Below are positions 60,484-64,000 of a DNA stretch of 64,000 nucleotides, in pieces. Under the pieces are notes generated by a model, which worked only from the letters and a program-made list of their open reading frames with translations, ran no database searches and was not told the origin of the DNA. Position 1 is the first letter of the stretch. Each line of letters starts with the position of its first letter. Where the stretch lies: positions 317,131 to 381,130 of the forward strand of contig NZ_QJKC01000001.1 in NCBI RefSeq assembly GCF_003202035.1, given 5' to 3'. The translations under genes were made by a program, and so were the position numbers. The DNA comes from Aquitalea magnusonii. GTDB lineage: Bacteria; Pseudomonadota; Gammaproteobacteria; Burkholderiales; Chromobacteriaceae.

Positions 60484-61776
60484 ATGGCTATTCGCCACTG
60501 CCCGGCGCTATTTATCAGCGCCCCCGCCTCGCATCAGGGCAAGACCACCCTTAGCGCCGGGCTGGCGCGCTACCACCGCCAGCAGGGCCGAACCGTGCGC
60601 GTGTTCAAGACCGGGCCGGATTTCCTCGACCCCTATGTGCTGGAGCAGGCCAGCGGCCACACCGTGTACGCGCTGGATTTGTGGATGAACGGCGAGGATG
60701 ACTGTCGCCAGCGCCTGTATGCCGCTGCCGCCGAAGCCGACCTGATTCTGATCGAAGGCAGCATGGGTCTGTTCGATGGCACCCCCAGCAGTGCCGATCT
60801 GGCCCAGCTGTTCGGCATGCCGGTGGCCGCCATCATCGACGCGTCCGGTATGGCGCAAACCTTTGCCGCGGTGGCGCATGGCCTGGCCACCTTCCGCCCC
60901 GGCCTGCCGTTTTACGGCGTGCTGGCCAATCAGGTGGCATCTGCCCGTCACGCAGAAATGCTGACCGCCGCCCTGCCCGCCAGCCTTCACTATCTGGGCG
61001 CGGTGATGCGCCAGCAGGACATGGGCCTGCCGGAACGACATCTGGGCCTGGTACAGGCGCAGGAAGTGGACGATCTGGAAGCACGGCTGGAGCGCGCCGC
61101 TGCCCAGCTGGCCACCACCCGTCTGGCCGCTCTGCCACCCGCAGTCGCCTTCCAGCCTGCCACGGCACCCAGCCTGCCACGGCTGCTGGACGGCGTGCGC
61201 ATCGCCATCGCCCGCGATACCGCCTTCAGCTTCATCTACCCGGCCAATATCCAGACGCTACAGGCAATGGGGGCCGAGCTGCATGACTTCTCGCCACTGG
61301 CCGACGATGCCCTGCCGGACTGCGATGCAGTCTGGCTGCCCGGTGGTTACCCGGAACTGCATCTGGCCGCCCTGACCGGTGCAGAGAGCAGCCGCGCCAG
61401 CCTGCATGCCCACGTGGCAGCAGGCAAGCCGCTGTATGCCGAATGTGGCGGCATGCTGTATTTGCTGGACAGCCTGACCGACAAGCAGGGTCAAAGCGGA
61501 CAGATGCTGGGCCTGCTGCCCGGCCATGCCCGGCTGAATAGCCGCCTGAGCGCGCTGGGTCTGCAACAACTGCAACTGGATGGCGCAGTGCTGCGTGGCC
61601 ACACTTTTCACTATTCCAGCCTGGATACGCCCATCACCCCGCTCACCCATGCCAGCCGCGCCACTGGCAAGGGACAGGGCGAGCCGGTGTACCGCCACGG
61701 CAGCCTGCTGGCCAGTTATCTGCACCTGTACTTCCCATCCAACCCTGCGGCCTGCGCCAGACTGTTCCTGCCATGA
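60484..61776 (+). CDS. cobB: Cobyrinic acid a,c-diamide synthase CobB/CbiA
   Basis: A 430-residue amidotransferase: SAPASHQGKTTLSAGLARY (P-loop), KTGPDFLDPYVLEQASG, LIEGSMGLFDGTP and the glutaminase part WLPGGYPELHLAAL, LYAECGGMLYLLDSLTD (nucleophilic Cys) and GSLLASYLHLYF (catalytic His). It amidates the a and c side chains. Starts 1 bp after cobO and overlaps bluB by ATGA. Confidence 0.95.
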   Translation: MAIRHCPALFISAPASHQGKTTLSAGLARYHRQQGRTVRVFKTGPDFLDPYVLEQASGHTVYALDLWMNGEDDCRQRLYAAAAEADLILIEGSMGLFDGTPSSADLAQLFGMPVAAIIDASGMAQTFAAVAHGLATFRPGLPFYGVLANQVASARHAEMLTAALPASLHYLGAVMRQQDMGLPERHLGLVQAQEVDDLEARLERAAAQLATTRLAALPPAVAFQPATAPSLPRLLDGVRIAIARDTAFSFIYPANIQTLQAMGAELHDFSPLADDALPDCDAVWLPGGYPELHLAALTGAESSRASLHAHVAAGKPLYAECGGMLYLLDSLTDKQGQSGQMLGLLPGHARLNSRLSALGLQQLQLDGAVLRGHTFHYSSLDTPITPLTHASRATGKGQGEPVYRHGSLLASYLHLYFPSNPAACARLFLP

Positions 61777-62429
61777 ATGCCTATCCCCAAACCGACATCG
61801 ACGCCGTCTACCGCGCCATCCGCGAACGGCGCGACATGCGCCACTTCAAGCCGGACCCGGTGGACCCGGCCCTGCTGCAACGCCTGCTACAGGCGGCGCA
61901 CCTGGCCCCCAGCGTGGGTTTCATGCAGCCCTGGCGCTTCATCCGCATTAGCGATAGCGCCCTGCGCCAGCAACTGCATGCCGAGGTAGAGGTAGAACGG
62001 GTGGCCACCGCCAAGGCACTGGGCCAGCGTGAAGACGAATTCATGAAGCTGAAGGTTGAGGGCATTCTCGACTGCGGCGAGGTGCTGGTGGCGGCGCTGA
62101 TGGACGGGCGCGAACGCCATGTATTCGGCCGCCGCACCCTGCCGGAAATGGATATCTGCTCCATCGCCTGCGCCATCCAGAACATGTGGCTGGCCGCCCG
62201 CGCCGAGGGCATCGGACTGGGCTGGGTATCGCTGTTCGACCCGCAGCGGCTGGGCACGCTGCTGGGCCTGCCGGCCGAGGCCAAGGCGGTAGCCATCCTG
62301 TGCATCGGCCATGTCGAGGCTTTCTACGACAAACCCATGCTGGAGCAGGAAAACTGGGCAAAGCGGCAAAACCTGGCCGAGCTGGTGTTTGAAAACGGCT
62401 GGGCCCGGCCACACACGCCCGCGGCTTGA
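61773..62429 (+). CDS. bluB: 5,6-dimethylbenzimidazole synthase BluB
   Basis: A 218-residue nitroreductase-fold protein: IRERRDMRHFKPDPVDPALL, HLAPSVGFMQPWRFIRI, LPEMDICSIACAIQNMWLAA and GIGLGWVSLFDP, the BluB form of the family. BluB uses O2 to fragment FMNH2 into the lower ligand base, so this step needs oxygen even though the ring-contraction genes are of the anaerobic type. Last gene of the cobalamin operon. Confidence 0.94.
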   Translation: MNAYPQTDIDAVYRAIRERRDMRHFKPDPVDPALLQRLLQAAHLAPSVGFMQPWRFIRISDSALRQQLHAEVEVERVATAKALGQREDEFMKLKVEGILDCGEVLVAALMDGRERHVFGRRTLPEMDICSIACAIQNMWLAARAEGIGLGWVSLFDPQRLGTLLGLPAEAKAVAILCIGHVEAFYDKPMLEQENWAKRQNLAELVFENGWARPHTPAA

Positions 62430-62514
62430 CCGCCACCGGGCAAATGGCCGCCTTACGCGCAGGCTCAGACCATCGCCGACATACCACGTGGCAACAGCGC
62501 TGTGTCAGCCATGC

Positions 62515-63441
62515 TCAGCGCGCGGCGCTATTGCGATGGCTGCTGAATGGTGTCAGGAACTGCTGGCGGAAATAGTCGCGAAACAAGGCGATGGCCGGGC
62601 TGATTTCAGCCTGCGCCTTCCACGCCAGCCCCAGCGTCATCGGCGGCACCTGCTGGTGCAGATTGACCGTTTCAATACGCCGCCCCTCCAGCGACCACGG
62701 CCGGTACACCATGTCCGACAAAATGGATACGCCACTACCATTGGCCACCATGCTACGCACCGCTTCCACCGAACTGGTCCGCAGCCTGACCTGTGGCTGC
62801 AAGCCGGCCTGCCCCCAATAACGCAAGGCTGTCTGTTCCGCCTCATCCACCGTCAGCATGATATACGGCTCGCGAGCAACATCCTGCAAGCTGGGGGCCG
62901 GATGGGACAGTAGCGAGTGCTGTGCCGGCAGCCACAGGCGCCGGGGCGAGCTGATAATGGGCTCCAGCTGCAATGCCGGGTTGTCCACATTGGAGCTGAG
63001 CAACACCGCCACATCGAAGTCCTGCTGCAACAAGCCGGCTTCGATCTCGGCGCGCGGCAATTCGTGCAACCGTATTGCCAGCTGCGGATACAGCGCCGCC
63101 AGACGCCGCAGATGCGCCGGCAAAAAATACCCCATCACCGTATAGGTGGCCGCCACGGTAAGACAGCCGGCAAAATCGCTTTCCCGCTTGCGCAGCAACA
63201 TGGCCTCTTCCACATTGGCCAGAATCCCGTAGGCCTGTCCCAGAAAGCGCCGTCCGCAATCGGTGAGCACCATGCCGTGGGGGTGGCGCACAAACAGGCG
63301 CACCACCAGCATTTCTTCCAGCTGCCGGATGGCTGCCGTCACTGCCGACTGGGTGATGTTCAGCTGTACTGCCGCCAGGGAAACCTGCCCGGTTTCAGCC
63401 GTGGCAACAAAATACTTCAATTGCCGGAAGGAAAATGCCAC
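62515..63441 (-). CDS. LysR-family transcriptional regulator
   Basis: From a GTG at 63441 the 308-residue protein has a LysR winged helix (residues 2-60: FRQLKYFVATAETGQVSLAA, QSAVTAAIRQLEEML) and a periplasmic-binding-protein-like effector domain. GTG is preferred because an upstream in-frame extension would be Pro/Arg-rich without fold sense, and 308 residues is the family length. It starts beside a truncated lipoprotein gene on the same strand; its target is unknown. Confidence 0.87.
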   Translation of the reverse strand: MAFSFRQLKYFVATAETGQVSLAAVQLNITQSAVTAAIRQLEEMLVVRLFVRHPHGMVLTDCGRRFLGQAYGILANVEEAMLLRKRESDFAGCLTVAATYTVMGYFLPAHLRRLAALYPQLAIRLHELPRAEIEAGLLQQDFDVAVLLSSNVDNPALQLEPIISSPRRLWLPAQHSLLSHPAPSLQDVAREPYIMLTVDEAEQTALRYWGQAGLQPQVRLRTSSVEAVRSMVANGSGVSILSDMVYRPWSLEGRRIETVNLHQQVPPMTLGLAWKAQAEISPAIALFRDYFRQQFLTPFSSHRNSAAR

Positions 63442-63446
63442 GGCTA

Positions 63447-63773
63447 TTAGTAGAGGTTTTGCAAATTGAAATTGGCTTTGTAGTGGCCATAGGCGGCGGC
63501 AATGCGGTAATAGCGTGCCGTGTCGGCATAGACGGTGGCTTTGGGGGCGACGATATTGCCGCGCCACAGCCAGCGGCCGTAACGGAATAACTGCTCGGCT
63601 TCCGGGTTGAGTGGCGGCAGGCGGTCTTGCTCGTAGGCGCAGGTGAAGGCCAGTTTGGCCTGAACGGCAGAGACATCGGGCAGGGTGTGCTGTGGTTGGG
63701 CGTGACACGCCGCCAGCAGCAGGGCCAACGTCAGTGCGCCAAGCACAGGACCAAACGAAGACAACGGGCGCAT
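63447..63773 (-). pseudogene. Lipoprotein gene remnant with a C-terminal AAAYGHYKAN-type region (DUF6396-like), probably truncated
   Basis: A 108-residue product with a lipobox (LLAAC, Cys23). The mature part reads AEQLFRYGRWLWRGN, then RYYRIAAAYGHYKANFNLQN, a segment I associate with much longer DUF6396/Sel1-like lipoproteins, in which it is followed by several hundred more residues. Here the frame stops two codons after FNLQN, 5 bp from the LysR GTG, so the C-terminal part appears lost. The ATG overlaps the stop of the preceding gene (TGATG). Confidence 0.5.
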
Positions 63774-64000
63774 CAGGCGTACTCCATCAGTATCCAGCGC
63801 ACCGGCTCGACCTGTTCACGGTAGCCGCGCCAGCGGTCCAGCAGCCGGGGGTAGTGCACCGGCAAGTTGGGCATCAGCTTGCCCTGGGTGAAGAAGCGTT
63901 GTACTTCAAAGCCTGCTTGGCGGTTGCTGACGCTGTGACCAGGAAACTGGGCATGCCAGATACCGCTTTGCGGGCAAGGCTCGCCGCTATGGCAGGTTGT
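63773..64000 (-). CDS. 3' end of an unidentified gene (C-terminal 75 residues)
   Basis: Frame open from the right edge of the window to a TGA at 63775-63773. It contains CHSGEPCPQSGIWHAQ followed by FFTQGKLMPNLPVHYPR and ends VRWILMEYA. The SGEPCP-x-x-G-x-W...F-x-x-G-x-x-MP pattern recalls short proteins seen beside type VI secretion phospholipase effectors and their immunity lipoproteins, but this is a low-confidence impression. Coupled to the truncated lipoprotein gene. Confidence 0.55.
   Translation of the reverse strand, partial: TTCHSGEPCPQSGIWHAQFPGHSVSNRQAGFEVQRFFTQGKLMPNLPVHYPRLLDRWRGYREQVEPVRWILMEYA

Overview
The window looks like a chromosome segment of a high-GC betaproteobacterium of the Neisseriales, most likely Chromobacteriaceae (Aquitalea, Chromobacterium or Vogesella-like). 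This rests on overall protein style, base composition, the combination of methyl-accepting chemotaxis proteins, a Fap-like amyloid locus and a hybrid cobalamin cluster; it is inference, not a database match. No rRNA, tRNA, CRISPR, insertion sequence or prophage was seen.

Layout. 1-6.3 kb: the 5' part of hflX, a DEAD-box helicase, two overlapping micro-ORFs, a Cache-type chemoreceptor, an HU protein and two small proteins whose folds look enzymatic but whose catalytic residues are replaced (a UmuD/LexA-like and a low-molecular-weight phosphatase-like protein). 6.6-12.7 kb: a functional-amyloid (Fap-type) secretion locus. A beta-barrel FapF-like exporter and a VpsR-type enhancer-binding regulator lie on the + strand and converge on a minus-strand operon encoding FapA-, B-, C-, D- and E-like proteins. 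13-17.5 kb: a second chemoreceptor and a CadR/CadA heavy-metal pair with a clear MerR-type operator. 17.6-22.5 kb: an ABM-like membrane protein, then a FIST sensor in an operon with two HD-GYP c-di-GMP phosphodiesterase-like proteins. 22.6-29.1 kb: an Ntn amidase, an exonuclease, a flavin reductase, and a class III aminotransferase plus glutamine-synthetase-like pair divergent from a GntR regulator. 29.2-34.9 kb: a TetR regulator divergent from an outer-membrane-factor/EmrA/EmrB tripartite efflux operon. 35-39.2 kb: a protein made of three tandem Rid domains, with a perfect FNR/ANR-type box upstream, followed by a flavin monooxygenase-RidA-DUF1028 operon.

40.5-62.4 kb: a large cobalamin biosynthesis cluster. 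cobQ diverges from cbiB-cobC. A cobalamin riboswitch then precedes a long, mostly translationally coupled operon: [2Fe-2S] ferredoxin, cobN, a ChlI/ChlD fusion, cbiE, a cbiX-cbiC fusion, cbiD, cobI, cobM, cbiG, a cobJ-cobK fusion, cobW, cobO, cobB/cbiA and bluB. The ring-contraction genes (cbiD, cbiG, cbiH-type cobJ, cbiX) are of the oxygen-independent type, yet a CobN-type chelatase with a ChlID partner is also present. No cbiT, cobU, cobS or cobT is in the window. A 112-bp repeat occurs twice in opposite orientation, each copy immediately after a TAA stop, at the two ends of the cobQ-cobW segment. A strongly self-complementary element of about 280 nt separates cbiG from cobJ-cobK.

62.5-64 kb: a LysR regulator, an apparently C-terminally truncated lipoprotein and the 3' end of another gene, possibly the edge of a toxin/immunity region.

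Regulatory themes are c-di-GMP and biofilm (VpsR-like regulator, Fap, FIST/HD-GYP), metals (CadR/CadA, cobalt) and cobalamin.
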